Notes: generated from the letters alone by a model not told the origin. Positions 10,728 through 21,936 are shown, numbered from the stretch's first letter. The stretch is 58,184 nucleotides of DNA from Sporosarcina sp. E16_8 (GCF_017347095.1 NZ_JADPRZ010000019.1:1-58184); one strand, 5' to 3'. Numbers and translations are program-made.

Positions 10728-11495
10728 ATGTTTATAGATACACATGTCCATTTAAATGCAGACCAGTATGAAGAAGATATAGGTGAAGTGATTCAACGTG
10801 CCCAAGAGGCCGGCGTTGTCAAGATGGTGGTTGTCGGATTTGATCGCAAGACGATTTTGAAGGCGATGGAACTGACTGAACAGTATGCTTTCATTTACGC
10901 CGTTGTCGGTTGGCATCCCGTAGATGCAATTGATTGCACGGAAAAAGACTTGGAATGGATTGAATCACTCGCCGCACACCCTAAAGTGGTCGGTATTGGG
11001 GAAACAGGACTTGATTATCATTGGGATAAATCACCGCGAGATGTGCAGCAGGAAGTGTTCAGAAAACAGATTCGGCTTGCTCAGAAAGTGAACCTGCCGA
11101 TTATTATCCATAACCGGGACGCAACGGCGGATGTCGTTCGTATCTTGAAAGAAGAAGAAGCTGAAAAAACAGGAGGAATTATGCATTGTTTTGGTGGAAG
11201 TGTCGAGACCGCAAAAGAGTGCATAAATATGAATTTCATGATTTCATTGGGGGGGCCTGTTACGTTTAAAAATGCAAAGGCGCCAAAACAAGTTGCAACG
11301 GAAATTTCGCTTGATCATTTATTAATCGAAACAGATGCGCCTTACCTCGCACCTCATCCATACCGTGGAAAAAGGAATGAACCGGCATGGGTGACGCTTG
11401 TAGCGGAAGAAATAGCGAGACTAAAAAGTATTCCTGTTGAAGAAGTTGCAAAAAGAACGACAGCAAATGCTTTGAATATATTTAACATAACATGA
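10728..11495 (+). CDS. tatD: TatD family metal-dependent 3'-5' deoxyribonuclease
   Basis: A 255-residue TIM-barrel hydrolase (YabD in B. subtilis). The metal ligands are visible as DTHVHL at the N-terminus, GIGETGLDY near residue 90, the histidines in IIIHNRDA and GIMHCFGG, and ETDAPYLAP near 204. Family members degrade single-stranded DNA from the 3' end and are linked to DNA repair. Length is normal. The RBS is a weak GTGAGG before the ATG. Confidence 0.92.
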   Translation: MFIDTHVHLNADQYEEDIGEVIQRAQEAGVVKMVVVGFDRKTILKAMELTEQYAFIYAVVGWHPVDAIDCTEKDLEWIESLAAHPKVVGIGETGLDYHWDKSPRDVQQEVFRKQIRLAQKVNLPIIIHNRDATADVVRILKEEEAEKTGGIMHCFGGSVETAKECINMNFMISLGGPVTFKNAKAPKQVATEISLDHLLIETDAPYLAPHPYRGKRNEPAWVTLVAEEIARLKSIPVEEVAKRTTANALNIFNIT

Positions 11496-11571
11496 ATAAG
11501 ATGTTAGGTGGTTTTCCATAATTTTCATATAAGGGGCCCCCTAATTTTGTTATGCATCAAAGCCAAACGGG

Positions 11572-11600
11572 TTGACATGACGAAGAGTACCCTTTATAAT
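11572..11600 (+). promoter_or_regulatory. Consensus sigma-A promoter of yabE
   Basis: TTGACA (11572-11577), 17-nt spacer, TATAAT (11595-11600): a perfect match to consensus. It leaves only ~25 nt of leader before the GTG start. Confidence 0.93.
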
Positions 11601-11630
11601 CAGCCGAGTGATGAAGGAGGAGTTTTTTTC

Positions 11631-12860
11631 GTGCCAAAAAATACCATGAAAAACCTGTTCTATAAGTCATTGAGGAGTAAAAAAGTAGCGATTACCGCAG
11701 TTTTGCTAACGCTATTTGTTACTGTTATTTCACTTGTTCTCTTTGAAGGAACAAAAAAATCGATCACGCTGGACGTGAACGGTGAAGAACTTAACATTAA
11801 AACGCACGCACATACAGTTGGCAACCTGCTTTCCGAACAGGAAATTGAAGTTGCCAAACATGATCTAGTAATGCCCTCAGTGAATACACCTATCGAAGAT
11901 GGTCTATCGATTAAGTGGGAACAGTCGCAACAAGTTGTAATAAATGTCGATCAGGATACCAAATCCATTTGGACGACTAATCATAAGGTTAAAGAGGTGC
12001 TTGCTGAAGCGGGTATTGAAATTTCCAAGAATGATGTTGTAAACCCAGTGCTGGATGAACGGCTAGGGAAAGAAAATAGCATTACCGTCCAAAAAGCTTT
12101 TGAAGTTACGTTGAATGACGGCGGGGAAGAAAAGAAGGTCCGGTCAACTTCGACTACGGTCGCTGACTTTTTAAAGAGAGAGAACATTCATTTGAATGAT
12201 GACGATCGTCTGAATAGAAAGGCAGATGGGTATCTAAAGCCTGGTTCTATAGTGGAGGTCGTACGAGTGGAAAAAGTCACCGATGTAGTGGAAGAACCGG
12301 CGAACTTTGCAGTTGAAACACGCAACGATCCATCTTTACTGAAAGGGCGCGAAAAAATCGTCCAGGCGGGAAAAAAAGGAACGGTTTCACGGAAGTTTGA
12401 AATTGTTAAAGAAAATGGGAAAGAAGTTTCCCGTAAGTTGCTAGAAGAGAAGTCAATTAAAGAACCACAAACAAAAGTCGTTGCAATCGGCTCGCGGGTG
12501 ATGGTTGCAAGTGCATCAGTAGGGATGTCTAATTCGAAAACTGTATCGCGTAATGATTCATCTGCGGAAGGCGGGGAGTTCTACGTAACCGCTACGGCCT
12601 ATACAGCGCATTGTAATGGCTGTTCTGGAATTACACGTACAGGTATTAATTTACGTGCGAACCCCAACTTGAAAGTCATTGCAGTCGACCCAAGCGTTAT
12701 CCCGCTCGGTTCTAAAGTGTGGGTTGAAGGATACGGCTATGCAGTCGCAGGGGATACAGGCGGCGCAATCAAAGGCAAGAAAATTGACCTGCATGTACCG
12801 ACAAAAAGCGATGCCTATAAATTCGGCCGACGCCAAGTGAAGATTAAAATCATCGATTGA
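11631..12860 (+). CDS. yabE: Rpf-like cell-wall protein with DUF348, G5 and 3D domains
   Basis: A 409-residue exported wall enzyme of the YabE type. An N-terminal signal anchor lies near residues 18-37 (VAITAVLLTLFVTVISLVLF). DUF348-like repeats follow to about residue 200, then a G5 domain, then a C-terminal 3D domain. The 3D domain shows its aspartates in VDPSVIPLG, GDTGGAIKG and KKIDLHV. By analogy it would cleave peptidoglycan glycan strands. I start it at the GTG 8 nt after AAGGAGGAG; longer in-frame extensions cross the promoter. Confidence 0.92.
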   Translation: MPKNTMKNLFYKSLRSKKVAITAVLLTLFVTVISLVLFEGTKKSITLDVNGEELNIKTHAHTVGNLLSEQEIEVAKHDLVMPSVNTPIEDGLSIKWEQSQQVVINVDQDTKSIWTTNHKVKEVLAEAGIEISKNDVVNPVLDERLGKENSITVQKAFEVTLNDGGEEKKVRSTSTTVADFLKRENIHLNDDDRLNRKADGYLKPGSIVEVVRVEKVTDVVEEPANFAVETRNDPSLLKGREKIVQAGKKGTVSRKFEIVKENGKEVSRKLLEEKSIKEPQTKVVAIGSRVMVASASVGMSNSKTVSRNDSSAEGGEFYVTATAYTAHCNGCSGITRTGINLRANPNLKVIAVDPSVIPLGSKVWVEGYGYAVAGDTGGAIKGKKIDLHVPTKSDAYKFGRRQVKIKIID

Positions 12861-12867
12861 CATATAC

Positions 12868-12897
12868 ATCCGCAGGACTGAAATTAGTCCCGCGGAT
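12868..12897 (+). terminator. Hairpin after yabE, possible terminator
   Basis: ATCCGC(a)GGACT pairs with AGTCC(c)GCGGAT around GAAATT. The tail is only TTATTG, so termination would be weak. A second hairpin, GAGCTT.CTTC / GAAG.AAGCTC, follows at 12908-12933. Confidence 0.55.
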
Positions 12898-13039
12898 TAT
12901 TGTGTTAGAGCTTGCTTCTGCTGAAGTAAGCTCAGCCTCCGGTGTGTGTCCCAAATGTTGAATTGCGCCGAGGCCTAATTGATCACCCACCCATCTGTAC
13001 ATCCGCTTGCGGTCAGAGTAGAATTAGGGGAAGAATGCA

Positions 13040-14519
<1,480 letters not shown>

Positions 14520-14561
14520 AACGATTTTAGTAGATAAATACCCTTTTTTCTAATAAAAAGA

Positions 14562-14591
14562 TTGACAAAGTAGACAAGCAATTGTTAAAAT
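14562..14591 (+). promoter_or_regulatory. veg promoter P1 (sigma-A)
   Basis: TTGACA (14562-14567), 18-nt spacer, TAAAAT (14586-14591). Confidence 0.8.
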
Positions 14592-14602
14592 GAAGATTTT
14601 AA

Positions 14603-14631
14603 TTGACAGAAACTTTTAAAAGTGTTATGCT
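14603..14631 (+). promoter_or_regulatory. veg promoter P2 (sigma-A)
   Basis: TTGACA (14603-14608), 17-nt spacer, TATGCT (14626-14631), placed just behind P1. Its start point would be ~18 nt before the veg start codon. Confidence 0.85.
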
Positions 14632-14655
14632 TATACTTAGTGAGGTGTAAGCGAC

Positions 14656-14922
14656 GTGCCAAAAACATTAGCGGACATTAAGAAGTCATTGGATTCTCAT
14701 CTGGGAAAACGTTTGCACTTAAAAGCAAACGGTGGACGGAAGAAGACAATCGAGAGAGCGGGAGTGCTGCGAGAAACATATCGTGCAGTATTCGTAGTTG
14801 AACTTGACCAGGACGAAAATGCGTTTGAAAGAGTATCTTACAGCTATGCAGATATTTTAACCGAAGCGGTTGAAATAACAATTCTTGAGGGTGCAGATCC
14901 TACTGCATTCATTATCAAATAA
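14656..14922 (+). CDS. veg: Veg protein
   Basis: An 88-residue Veg family protein (B. subtilis 86 residues), starting with GTG behind GAGGTG. Veg is a small, very highly expressed protein; in B. subtilis it has been linked to biofilm matrix gene control and spore outgrowth, but its biochemical action is unclear. Two strong tandem promoters lie directly upstream and a terminator directly downstream, so it is a monocistronic unit. Confidence 0.95.
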   Translation: MPKTLADIKKSLDSHLGKRLHLKANGGRKKTIERAGVLRETYRAVFVVELDQDENAFERVSYSYADILTEAVEITILEGADPTAFIIK

Positions 14923-14956
14923 TTACGGCATTTATGATTTAATTCATTTTTAAACA

Positions 14957-15007
14957 ACATCTGTGCGAGCATTCTGAAATTGAATGTCTTGTACGGGTGT
15001 TTTTTTA
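14957..15007 (+). terminator. Terminator after veg
   Basis: ACATCTGTGC pairs with GTACGGGTGT (with wobbles) and CATTC with GAATG inside, then seven T at 15001-15007. Confidence 0.8.
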
Positions 15008-15018
15008 TTCATTTGGTT

Positions 15019-15025
15019 CATACTA
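15019..15025 (+). promoter_or_regulatory. Candidate sigma-G -10 box of sspF
   Basis: CATACTA is a perfect forespore sigma-G -10 element, 30 nt before the sspF ATG. The region 17-18 nt upstream does not show a good TGAATA -35, so the call rests on the -10 and on gene identity. Confidence 0.5.
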
Positions 15026-15054
15026 CGATTGTCAGCCAAAAGGAGGAAAACCGA

Positions 15055-15231
15055 ATGGCGAGAAAACGTGGCATAATGTCTGAAGGCTTGAAAGTAGAAA
15101 TTGCGAAAGAGCTTGGATTTTATGATGTTGTGGAGCGAGAAGGTTGGGGCGGCATCAAATCACGCGACGCAGGCAATATGGTGAAGCGAGCAATTGAAAT
15201 GGCCGAACGAGGAGTAGCACAAAAGAAATAA
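15055..15231 (+). CDS. sspF: Small acid-soluble spore protein SspF, alpha/beta type
   Basis: A 58-residue alpha/beta-type SASP relative. [20 protein letters not shown] and the conserved [22 protein letters not shown] are diagnostic for SspF. It binds and protects spore DNA. The ATG at 15055 lies behind AGGAGGAAAA; an ATG further upstream has no RBS. Its presence shows that the organism sporulates. It has its own terminator. Confidence 0.96.
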   Translation: MARKRGIMSEGLKVEIAKELGFYDVVEREGWGGIKSRDAGNMVKRAIEMAERGVAQKK

Positions 15232-15270
15232 CGCTATGAATTACCCATTATCCAACTAACAGGCTGACAA

Positions 15271-15322
15271 AAGAAGAGCTGGATCCGGGGGCATCAAAAC
15301 ATCCGGTTCAGCTCTTCTTTTC
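15271..15322 (+). terminator. Terminator after sspF
   Basis: AAGAAGAGCTGGATCCGG pairs with CCGGTTCAGCTCTTCTT across a 13-nt loop, ending in TTTT. Confidence 0.9.
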
Positions 15323-15527
15323 ATTGCTTAAAAATTTGTAGTTATAGATATGATAGATTGTGTTTATGCTTGATAGGCGTTTTTAAATGGTCGGTCGCGT
15401 ATCCACATTTGTTATGAAAACGAGGCTTTCAAAAATCAGTTACCCAAATATTATCATTTCACAGCGCAAATAATTCACCCTATGGTAAAATAGAGGGACA
15501 CAGACTAGCTGGAAGGGAGGGAGCCGG

Positions 15528-16394
15528 ATGCTTTATGAAAAGGCACCTGCAAAAATCAATTTAACACTCGATGTACTACATAAGCGCCCGGATGGTTTTC
15601 ATGAAGTCGAAATGATTATGACCACGGTCGATTTAGCGGACAGAATCTGGCTTCGTCCGACAGATAACGGAAAAATTATCATCAAGGCATCAGAACGGCA
15701 TGTACCCAATGACCGAAAGAACTTGGCTTATCAAGCAGCTGAATTGTTACAAATTGAATGTGGGATTACAAATGGTGTTGAGATTACGTTAGAAAAAAGT
15801 ATTCCAGTCGCTGCTGGGCTAGCGGGCGGAAGTTCGGATGCCGCTGCTACATTACGGGGATTGAATAGGCTATGGGATTTAAGGTTAAGCGTCAAAGAAC
15901 TTGCGAAGCTCGGTGCGCGGATTGGTTCGGATGTTTCATTCTGTGTACACGGTGGAACAGCACTCGCGACAGGTCGCGGGGAAATAATCGAAACTTTGCC
16001 AGCTCCACCAAACTGTTGGGTTATCCTTGCCAAACCGGCAATTTCGGTTTCGACAGGAGATATATATGGAAATCTAGACTTATCTACGATTGATCATATC
16101 GATACGTTAGGCATGATTGAAGCATTACGAGCGGGAGATTACGATGAAATGTGCATGTCGGTCGGGAATGTCTTAGAAACCGTCACAATGGATCTGTATC
16201 CGCAAGTAGTCGTTCTGAAAGAGCAGATGAAAAGGTTTGGTGCGGATGCGGTTTTAATGAGTGGTAGCGGCCCGACGGTTTTCGGTCTCGTTAAACACGA
16301 ATCCAGGGTGCCGCGAATTTATAATGGGCTAAAAGGGTTCTGTCCAGAGGTATATGCGGTTAGAATGGTCGGTGGACATACAATTCTTGATTAA
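15528..16394 (+). CDS. ispE: 4-diphosphocytidyl-2-C-methyl-D-erythritol kinase
   Basis: This 288-residue GHMP kinase of the non-mevalonate (MEP) isoprenoid pathway phosphorylates CDP-methylerythritol. The ATP-binding glycine-rich motif [20 protein letters not shown] lies near residue 90, the N-terminal [12 protein letters not shown] carries the substrate lysine, and GSGPTVFGL is the third GHMP motif. The start is behind GGAAGGGAGGGAG. An extended -10 (TGGTAAAAT) lies ~40 nt upstream. Confidence 0.96.
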   Translation: MLYEKAPAKINLTLDVLHKRPDGFHEVEMIMTTVDLADRIWLRPTDNGKIIIKASERHVPNDRKNLAYQAAELLQIECGITNGVEITLEKSIPVAAGLAGGSSDAAATLRGLNRLWDLRLSVKELAKLGARIGSDVSFCVHGGTALATGRGEIIETLPAPPNCWVILAKPAISVSTGDIYGNLDLSTIDHIDTLGMIEALRAGDYDEMCMSVGNVLETVTMDLYPQVVVLKEQMKRFGADAVLMSGSGPTVFGLVKHESRVPRIYNGLKGFCPEVYAVRMVGGHTILD

Positions 16395-16449
16395 ACACGT
16401 ACGATTGTGGTAATGTACATTAAAATATTCGGATTTAGGAGATGATACT

Positions 16450-17277
16450 ATGAAGTGGAAAAGGAGCGAGCGGCTTGTAGATATGACTAGCCAATTGTTG
16501 GAATCACCACATGAACTTATTCCACTGACCTTCTTCTCCGAACGTTATCAAGCAGCAAAATCCTCAATTAGCGAGGATTTGACGATTGTAAAAGAAACGT
16601 TTGAGGAAAAAGGCACAGGGAAACTGGTGACGGTTTCCGGAGCGGCGGGAGGAGTGAAGTTCATCCCGAAGATGGCAGAACCTGACGTTCGTGAAGTGAT
16701 GTCGATTCTAATGGAGAAACTTGGTCATTCGGATCGATTGTTGCCAGGCGGTTATTTATTCATGACGGACCTTCTTGGCAATCCGCGCATTATGGATCGC
16801 GTAGGTAAAGTATTCGCTTCAGCGTACGCGGAGACAGACATTGACGTGATTATGACGGTCGCGACAAAGGGAATCCCGATTGCCCATGCAATTGCGCGTC
16901 ATCTGAATGTCCCAGTCGTTGTCGTGCGCCGCGATAGCAAGGTGACTGAGGGACCAACAGTGAGCATCAATTACGTATCTGGTTCAAACAGGCGTATTCA
17001 AACAATGGTATTATCGAAGAGAAGCATGCAAAGTGGGCGTAAGGTCCTCATTACAGACGATTTTATGAAGGCAGGCGGTACGATGCTTGGCATGAAGAGT
17101 CTTCTCGAAGAGTTCGGTTGTGAGCTGGCGGGTATTGCCGTTCTAGTAGAATCCGATCATGCCGGAGAGATTCTGGTCGATAACTACCTATCTCTCGTCA
17201 AGCTTCATGCAGTAAATGAAAAGAATGGCACCATCGAGTTAGAAGAAGGAAACTATTTTGTGGAAGGTGGAAAATAA
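16450..17277 (+). CDS. purR: Purine operon repressor PurR
   Basis: A 275-residue PurR with an N-terminal winged helix (about 1-75) and a C-terminal phosphoribosyltransferase fold. The PRPP-binding motif [13 protein letters not shown] is near residue 200. PurR of Gram-positives represses purine genes and is released by PRPP, which fits its place two genes before prs. The start is behind TTAGGAGA. ridA begins 1 nt after the stop. Confidence 0.95.
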   Translation: MKWKRSERLVDMTSQLLESPHELIPLTFFSERYQAAKSSISEDLTIVKETFEEKGTGKLVTVSGAAGGVKFIPKMAEPDVREVMSILMEKLGHSDRLLPGGYLFMTDLLGNPRIMDRVGKVFASAYAETDIDVIMTVATKGIPIAHAIARHLNVPVVVVRRDSKVTEGPTVSINYVSGSNRRIQTMVLSKRSMQSGRKVLITDDFMKAGGTMLGMKSLLEEFGCELAGIAVLVESDHAGEILVDNYLSLVKLHAVNEKNGTIELEEGNYFVEGGK

Positions 17278-17278
17278 T

Positions 17279-17656
17279 ATGAATTATGTAGCGACAGAAA
17301 ATGCACCACAGGCTATTGGACCTTATGCACAAGCGGTTAGTGTGAACGGAATGGTATATACATCCGGACAAATTCCATTGACGCCGGAAGGATTGCTTGT
17401 TGAGGGGACTATCGAAGACCAAACACACCAAGTGTTTGCTAATTTAAAAGAAGTGCTGAAAGCAGCAGGTTCATCTCTGGATAAAGTAGTCAAAGCGACT
17501 GTTTTTATTAAAGATATGAATGAATTTGTTGCTGTCAATGACATTTATGCACACCATTTCGGGGCTCATACACCTGCACGATCAACTGTTGAAGTTGCTA
17601 GACTACCGAAAGACGTAAAAATTGAAATAGAAGTTATTGCTCTAGTAAGCGAATAA
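17279..17656 (+). CDS. ridA: RidA family 2-iminobutanoate/2-iminopropanoate deaminase
   Basis: A 125-residue YjgF/YER057c/UK114 protein (YabJ). It hydrolyses reactive enamine/imine intermediates from PLP enzymes. The signature [20 protein letters not shown] near the C-terminus contains the key arginine and the pocket residues. The ATG at 17279 follows AAGGTGG, which is inside the last codons of purR. In B. subtilis yabJ has been reported to influence purR-dependent regulation. A terminator follows. Confidence 0.95.
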   Translation: MNYVATENAPQAIGPYAQAVSVNGMVYTSGQIPLTPEGLLVEGTIEDQTHQVFANLKEVLKAAGSSLDKVVKATVFIKDMNEFVAVNDIYAHHFGAHTPARSTVEVARLPKDVKIEIEVIALVSE

Positions 17657-17661
17657 CAGAT

Positions 17662-17693
17662 ACCCACCCAAATACCACTTGGGCGGGTTTTTT
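17662..17693 (+). terminator. Terminator after ridA
   Basis: ACCCACCCAA pairs with TTGGGCGGGT (one A/C mismatch) around seven bases, then T6. Confidence 0.85.
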
Positions 17694-17736
17694 ATTTGTG
17701 TGTCATTCGAAATGTTTAAATAATTGTGATTATAAA

Positions 17737-17765
17737 GAAGGGAAACGCTTACTTTTGTGGAATAT
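17737..17765 (+). promoter_or_regulatory. Sigma-H promoter of spoVG
   Basis: GAAGGGAAA (17737-17745), 11-nt spacer, GTGGAATAT (17757-17765). This fits the sigma-H pattern RnAGGAwWW / RnnGAATww with one deviation. spoVG is the classic sigma-H gene in B. subtilis. Confidence 0.8.
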
Positions 17766-17804
17766 AGTCGTCATGCGCTGTAAAGACAAAAGGAGTGGTA
17801 AGAG

Positions 17805-18089
17805 ATGGAAGTAACAGATGTGAGGTTGCGGAAGATGGAAACGGATGGAAGGATGAGGGCGATTGCTTCGATTACGATTGACGATGAATTTGTCGTACAC
17901 GATATTCGGGTTATCGATGGAAATGAGGGATTGTTCGTAGCGATGCCGAGTAAACGGACACCTGATGGGGAGTTTCGTGATGTAGCACATCCGATTAATA
18001 CAAGTGCTCGAACAAAAATCCAAGATGCGGTAATGGCGGCATACCACCTGTCCGCAGAAGAAGTAGTATTTGAAGGGGCTGGCGCATGA
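17805..18089 (+). CDS. spoVG: SpoVG, septation and gene-expression regulator
   Basis: A 94-residue SpoVG: starts [20 protein letters not shown] and contains [23 protein letters not shown], the conserved nucleic-acid-binding face. In Bacillus it affects asymmetric septation and spore cortex; in other Firmicutes it binds DNA and RNA as a regulator. The start is behind AGGAGTGG. A well-placed sigma-H promoter lies 40-70 nt upstream. Confidence 0.97.
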   Translation: MEVTDVRLRKMETDGRMRAIASITIDDEFVVHDIRVIDGNEGLFVAMPSKRTPDGEFRDVAHPINTSARTKIQDAVMAAYHLSAEEVVFEGAGA

Positions 18090-18167
18090 TGTGGCGTCCT
18101 CGTTTCCATTCATGCTTATCATGAAGTAATATAGACCGCCAGTGGTTAAAAGGGTAGTTTTTTCTTT

Positions 18168-18366
18168 GCTTAAGAAACGATAAAGTTTTGTACTGTGGAT
18201 AGTTTACAACGATAGAAGTTTCACGTATAGACTCCGAGTACCTAATTCTCGGAGGCCTGCAGAATGTGGGTTACGCAGCGAAGGGAGATTAAACTACATT
18301 TCTCTTTGTTGCCACGTGACGTGGCAAACTTAGGCTGTGTTCACTTGCAGATGTCCTGCGCTTTGT
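18168..18366 (+). repeat. Dispersed structured repeat R1, copy C (long form)
   Basis: This occupies most of the 457-nt spoVG-glmU gap. It has the 5' extension (TACTGTGGATAGTTTACAAC) shared with B and D. The core, shared with copy D, contains CTCGGAGG, AATGTGGGTTACGCAGC and a hairpin of ten pairs (18280-18289 with 18298-18307). A second hairpin TTGCCAC/GTGGCAA lies at 18311-18329. Rest of the gap: the glmU promoter. Confidence 0.75.
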
Positions 18367-18458
18367 TTTACATGGGGATTTTGTGGTTTTCAAAAGCGAA
18401 GAAAAAAAGAAAAAAATAATGATAAAAGATTGTAATCAACTTGTCAAGAGTTATGAGG

Positions 18459-18487
18459 TTGAAAAATAGCCCGTTTTCAGCTATAGT
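18459..18487 (+). promoter_or_regulatory. Sigma-A promoter of glmU
   Basis: TTGAAA (18459-18464), 17-nt spacer, TATAGT (18482-18487), giving a ~50-nt leader. Confidence 0.7.
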
Positions 18488-18546
18488 CAATAGTGAAAAC
18501 ATTAGAGGGGGATTCGCCTTCATCCCTCATTCACGGGGGCTATTAA

Positions 18547-19917
18547 ATGACAAATACATATGCCGTTGTCCTGGCTGCAGGGCAAGGTACACGGATGAAG
18601 TCCGATTTATATAAAGTGCTGCATCCCGTTTGTGGAAAACCAATGGTCGAACACGTAATTGATCATATACGCGGTCTTGGTATCAGTCGAATTGTTACGA
18701 TAGTTGGACATGGTGCAGAAACGGTAGAAGAAACGCTTGGGGAGAAAAGTGAATATGCCTTACAGCAAGAGCAATTAGGTACAGCACACGCTGTCCAGCA
18801 GGCTGAGAGGCTTATTGGTGACTTAGATGGCACTACGATGGTTGTATGCGGAGATACGCCGCTCATTCGCTCTGAAACGATGGAGGCATTGATTGCGCAT
18901 CATAAGGCAACGGGCGCAAAAGCAACAATTTTGACGGCTTATGCGGATGATCCAACAGGATACGGGCGCATTATCCGGGGAGAGAATGGTCAAGTTCTCC
19001 GAAATGTTGAACAGAAAGATGCAACTCCCGAAGAGCAAAAAGTAACGGAAATCAATACAGGGACCTATTGCTTTGACAATCGGACACTTTTCGAAACGTT
19101 GAAAAAAGTGAAAAATAATAATATGCAGGGAGAATACTATCTCCCAGATGTAGTTGGTATTTTGCAATCCGAAAGTGCGCTCGTTTCAGCATACGTGACG
19201 GGGGATTTCAGTGAGACACTTGGTATCAATGACCGGGTAGTCTTGGCAGAAGCAGAGTGTGTCATGCGCAGACGTATTGCTGAAAAGCATATGCGTAACG
19301 GTGTTACTATAATCAACCCTGAAAACACCTATATAAGCGCGGAGGCTGAAATTGGCCGAGATACAGTTCTTCAACCTGGAACGATGATTGAAGGGCATAC
19401 TGTTATCGGTAACAAATGCGTAATCGGACCGAATAGCCAGATTGTTAATAGTGTAATTGGTGATCGTACAACCGTGCATTCATCTGTTGTTTTGTCTAGC
19501 AGAATTGGATCGGTTACGGCAATCGGACCGTTTGCACATATCCGCCCGGATTCTAATCTTGGTGATAGTGTGAAAATCGGTAACTTTGTAGAAGTGAAAA
19601 AATCGACACTAGGTGAAGGCAGCAAAGTGTCACATTTGAGTTATATAGGTGATGCCAAAATTGGATCGCATGTAAATGTGGGGTGCGGTACAATTACCGT
19701 CAATTACGACGGCAAGAATAAACACCTTACAACGATTGAAGACGATGCGTTTATCGGGTGTAATTCCAATTTAGTCGCTCCGGTTACAGTTGGAAAAGGT
19801 GCATATGTAGCAGCTGGATCGACAATTACTAAAAGTGTGCCAGAAAGTTCACTTGCAATTGCACGTGCGCGCCAGGAGAATAAAGAAGGATATGCAAACA
19901 AACTAAATCTCAATTAA
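18547..19917 (+). CDS. glmU: Bifunctional UDP-GlcNAc pyrophosphorylase / glucosamine-1-phosphate acetyltransferase
   Basis: This 456-residue protein makes UDP-N-acetylglucosamine for the cell wall. The N-terminal uridylyltransferase carries [19 protein letters not shown] (residues 9-27). From about residue 255 the left-handed beta-helix acetyltransferase is visible as hexapeptide repeats. The order glmU-prs, with 11 nt between them, is conserved. Confidence 0.97.
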   Translation: MTNTYAVVLAAGQGTRMKSDLYKVLHPVCGKPMVEHVIDHIRGLGISRIVTIVGHGAETVEETLGEKSEYALQQEQLGTAHAVQQAERLIGDLDGTTMVVCGDTPLIRSETMEALIAHHKATGAKATILTAYADDPTGYGRIIRGENGQVLRNVEQKDATPEEQKVTEINTGTYCFDNRTLFETLKKVKNNNMQGEYYLPDVVGILQSESALVSAYVTGDFSETLGINDRVVLAEAECVMRRRIAEKHMRNGVTIINPENTYISAEAEIGRDTVLQPGTMIEGHTVIGNKCVIGPNSQIVNSVIGDRTTVHSSVVLSSRIGSVTAIGPFAHIRPDSNLGDSVKIGNFVEVKKSTLGEGSKVSHLSYIGDAKIGSHVNVGCGTITVNYDGKNKHLTTIEDDAFIGCNSNLVAPVTVGKGAYVAAGSTITKSVPESSLAIARARQENKEGYANKLNLN

Positions 19918-19931
19918 ACAGGGGGAACATG

Positions 19932-20891
19932 ATGGCTAATCACTATCCTAACGATAAACTAAAGATATTTTCTTTGAATTCGAACCAAACACTTGCGGTG
20001 CAAGTAGCGGAAAAAATCGGACGCCCACTAGGCAAATGCTCGGTCAAGCAATTCAGTGACGGGGAAGTCCAAATCAATATCGAAGAAAGTATCCGTGGCT
20101 GTGATGTATTCGTCATCCAGTCGACATCGTACCCTGTCAATGAAAATTTGATGGAACTTCTTATTATGATTGACGCTTTGAAACGCGCATCAGCACGCAC
20201 AATCAATGTTGTTATGCCTTATTACGGCTACGCGCGCCAAGATCGTAAAGCACGTTCACGTGAACCGATTACAGCGAAACTTGTTGCGAATTTACTTGAA
20301 ACAGCGGGAGCGCATCGCGTCATTGCAATAGATCTGCATGCACCACAAATCCAAGGTTTCTTCGATATACCAATCGATCATCTCGTAGCTGAGCCAATCC
20401 TTACAGAATACTTTAAAGGAAAAGGCTTTAACATTGATGAACTTGTCATTGTATCACCGGATCACGGCGGTGTAACGCGTGCGCGTAAGATGGCGGATCG
20501 CATGAAAGCCCCTATAGCGATTATTGACAAACGTCGCCCACGTCCAAATGTTGCTGAAGTGATGAATATTGTAGGCAATGTTGAAGGGAAAACAGCAATC
20601 CTAATTGATGATATTATCGATACAGCAGGGACAATCACAATTGCGGCGAGCGCATTAATCGAAAGTGGAGCAAAAGAAGTGTATGCTTGTTGTACACATC
20701 CAGTGTTATCAGGACCAGCAATCGAACGAATTGACAATTCCCAAATCAAAGAATTGGTTATTACAAATTCAATTGAGCTTCCGGCAACGAAAACATCTCC
20801 AAAAATCAAGCAACTTTCCATTGCTTCATTGCTTGCAGAAGCAATCGTGCGTGTGTTCGAAGAGAAATCTGTTAGTACATTATTTGAGTAA
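19932..20891 (+). CDS. prs: Ribose-phosphate pyrophosphokinase
   Basis: This 319-residue enzyme makes PRPP from ribose-5-phosphate and ATP, feeding purine, pyrimidine, histidine and tryptophan synthesis and acting as the PurR effector. Motifs: [36 protein letters not shown], and the PRPP loop [13 protein letters not shown] near residue 220. The second of two adjacent ATGs (19932) has the better RBS spacing and matches the B. subtilis N-terminus. Confidence 0.97.
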   Translation: MANHYPNDKLKIFSLNSNQTLAVQVAEKIGRPLGKCSVKQFSDGEVQINIEESIRGCDVFVIQSTSYPVNENLMELLIMIDALKRASARTINVVMPYYGYARQDRKARSREPITAKLVANLLETAGAHRVIAIDLHAPQIQGFFDIPIDHLVAEPILTEYFKGKGFNIDELVIVSPDHGGVTRARKMADRMKAPIAIIDKRRPRPNVAEVMNIVGNVEGKTAILIDDIIDTAGTITIAASALIESGAKEVYACCTHPVLSGPAIERIDNSQIKELVITNSIELPATKTSPKIKQLSIASLLAEAIVRVFEEKSVSTLFE

Positions 20892-20904
20892 ATTGAATTT
20901 AGAT

Positions 20905-20930
20905 GTTTCATGTCGCTTGTCATTGGGTAT
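20905..20930 (+). promoter_or_regulatory. Sigma-B promoter of ctc
   Basis: GTTTCA (20905-20910), 14-nt spacer, GGGTAT (20925-20930). This matches the sigma-B consensus GTTTAA/GGGTAT except for one base. ctc is a sigma-B general-stress gene in B. subtilis. Confidence 0.8.
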
Positions 20931-20975
20931 TTATTAATCAACACAACTTTTTTTAAAGAAGGGTGATTAAATAAA

Positions 20976-21608
20976 ATGAGTACAACTATACAATCAGAAG
21001 CGAGAGTACCATCAAATCAATCAACACTAACTGAATTACGTAAAGAGGGCTATGTTCCAGCAGTCGTCTACGGTTATAAAACAGAAGCGACATCGATTTC
21101 AGTAAAAGAGAGAGATTTACTGAAGACATTACAAATAACAGGCCGTAATGGCGTTATTAAACTTAATATTGACGGGAAGGACATTAATGTTGTCCTAAAC
21201 GATTATCAATCTGACGTCTTAAAAGGTGAAATCCAACATGCGGACTTCCTTGCTATCAATATGACAGAAGAGCTTGAAGTAGATGTACTGGTACATCTTG
21301 TAGGCGAATCTGTAGGCTTGAAAGAAGGCGGAGTACTTCAACAGCCAAACCGTGAAGTGACTATCAAAGTTAAACCTTCAGACATTCCGGAGACATTCGA
21401 TATTGATATTTCAAACCTTCAAATTGGAGAATCGATTACAGTAGCTGAAATTCGTGCGAAATCAAAATATGAAATTTTAAACGAAGATGATCATGCACTC
21501 GTTCTAATTTCTTCACCGCGTACAGCTGCGGAAATGGAAGAACTTGAGAGTGAGGCATCTGAATCAGTAGAGCCTGAAGTAATTGGTGAGAAGAAAGAAG
21601 CGAAGTAA
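20976..21608 (+). CDS. ctc: General stress protein Ctc, ribosomal protein bL25 with TL5 domain
   Basis: A 210-residue long-form bL25 (Ctc/TL5). The N-terminal ~90 residues bind 5S rRNA and the C-terminal ~100 form the TL5 beta domain, ending in an acidic tail. Its expression from a sigma-B promoter, visible upstream, suggests that it joins the ribosome under stress. A strong terminator follows. Confidence 0.95.
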   Translation: MSTTIQSEARVPSNQSTLTELRKEGYVPAVVYGYKTEATSISVKERDLLKTLQITGRNGVIKLNIDGKDINVVLNDYQSDVLKGEIQHADFLAINMTEELEVDVLVHLVGESVGLKEGGVLQQPNREVTIKVKPSDIPETFDIDISNLQIGESITVAEIRAKSKYEILNEDDHALVLISSPRTAAEMEELESEASESVEPEVIGEKKEAK

Positions 21609-21618
21609 TACAAACATG

Positions 21619-21648
21619 AGCGCACGGAAATCCGTGCGCTTCTTTTCT
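21619..21648 (+). terminator. Terminator after ctc
   Basis: A perfect 10-bp stem AGCGCACGGA / TCCGTGCGCT closed by AA, then TCTTTTCT. Confidence 0.9.
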
Positions 21649-21680
21649 ATTTCAAAGGTAAGCAGTTATAAGTTTTTTTA

Positions 21681-21863
21681 TAGCTTGGAATCTATAAAAT
21701 CACGTACTATGGATAAGCTGCAACATAAGGATTGCACATCCGACTCCAGCGCCTAGAGGCTCGGAGGTCCACAGGATGTGGGTCACGCAGCTGGGAGGGA
21801 TTGAACTTCATCCCTCCTTGTTACGACAGGCCGTCGCGCACTTAGACTGCCTTTTTTGCACTC
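21681..21863 (+). repeat. Dispersed structured repeat R1, copy D (long form)
   Basis: This fills the 328-nt ctc-pth gap. It has the 5' extension GTACTATGGATAAGCTGCAA, then CGACTCCAGCGCCTAGAGGC and the C-type core TCGGAGG ... GATGTGGGTCACGCAGC. The core hairpin (21793-21801 with 21810-21818) is more G-C rich than in C, with pair-preserving changes. The 3' end is divergent. No gene is visible. Confidence 0.75.
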
Positions 21864-21936
21864 TTTAAACCCGTTTTATTTGTAACGGTGCCTCATACTC
21901 TTTGTAATTACTTAGTGTAAAAGGAAGATGAAATCT

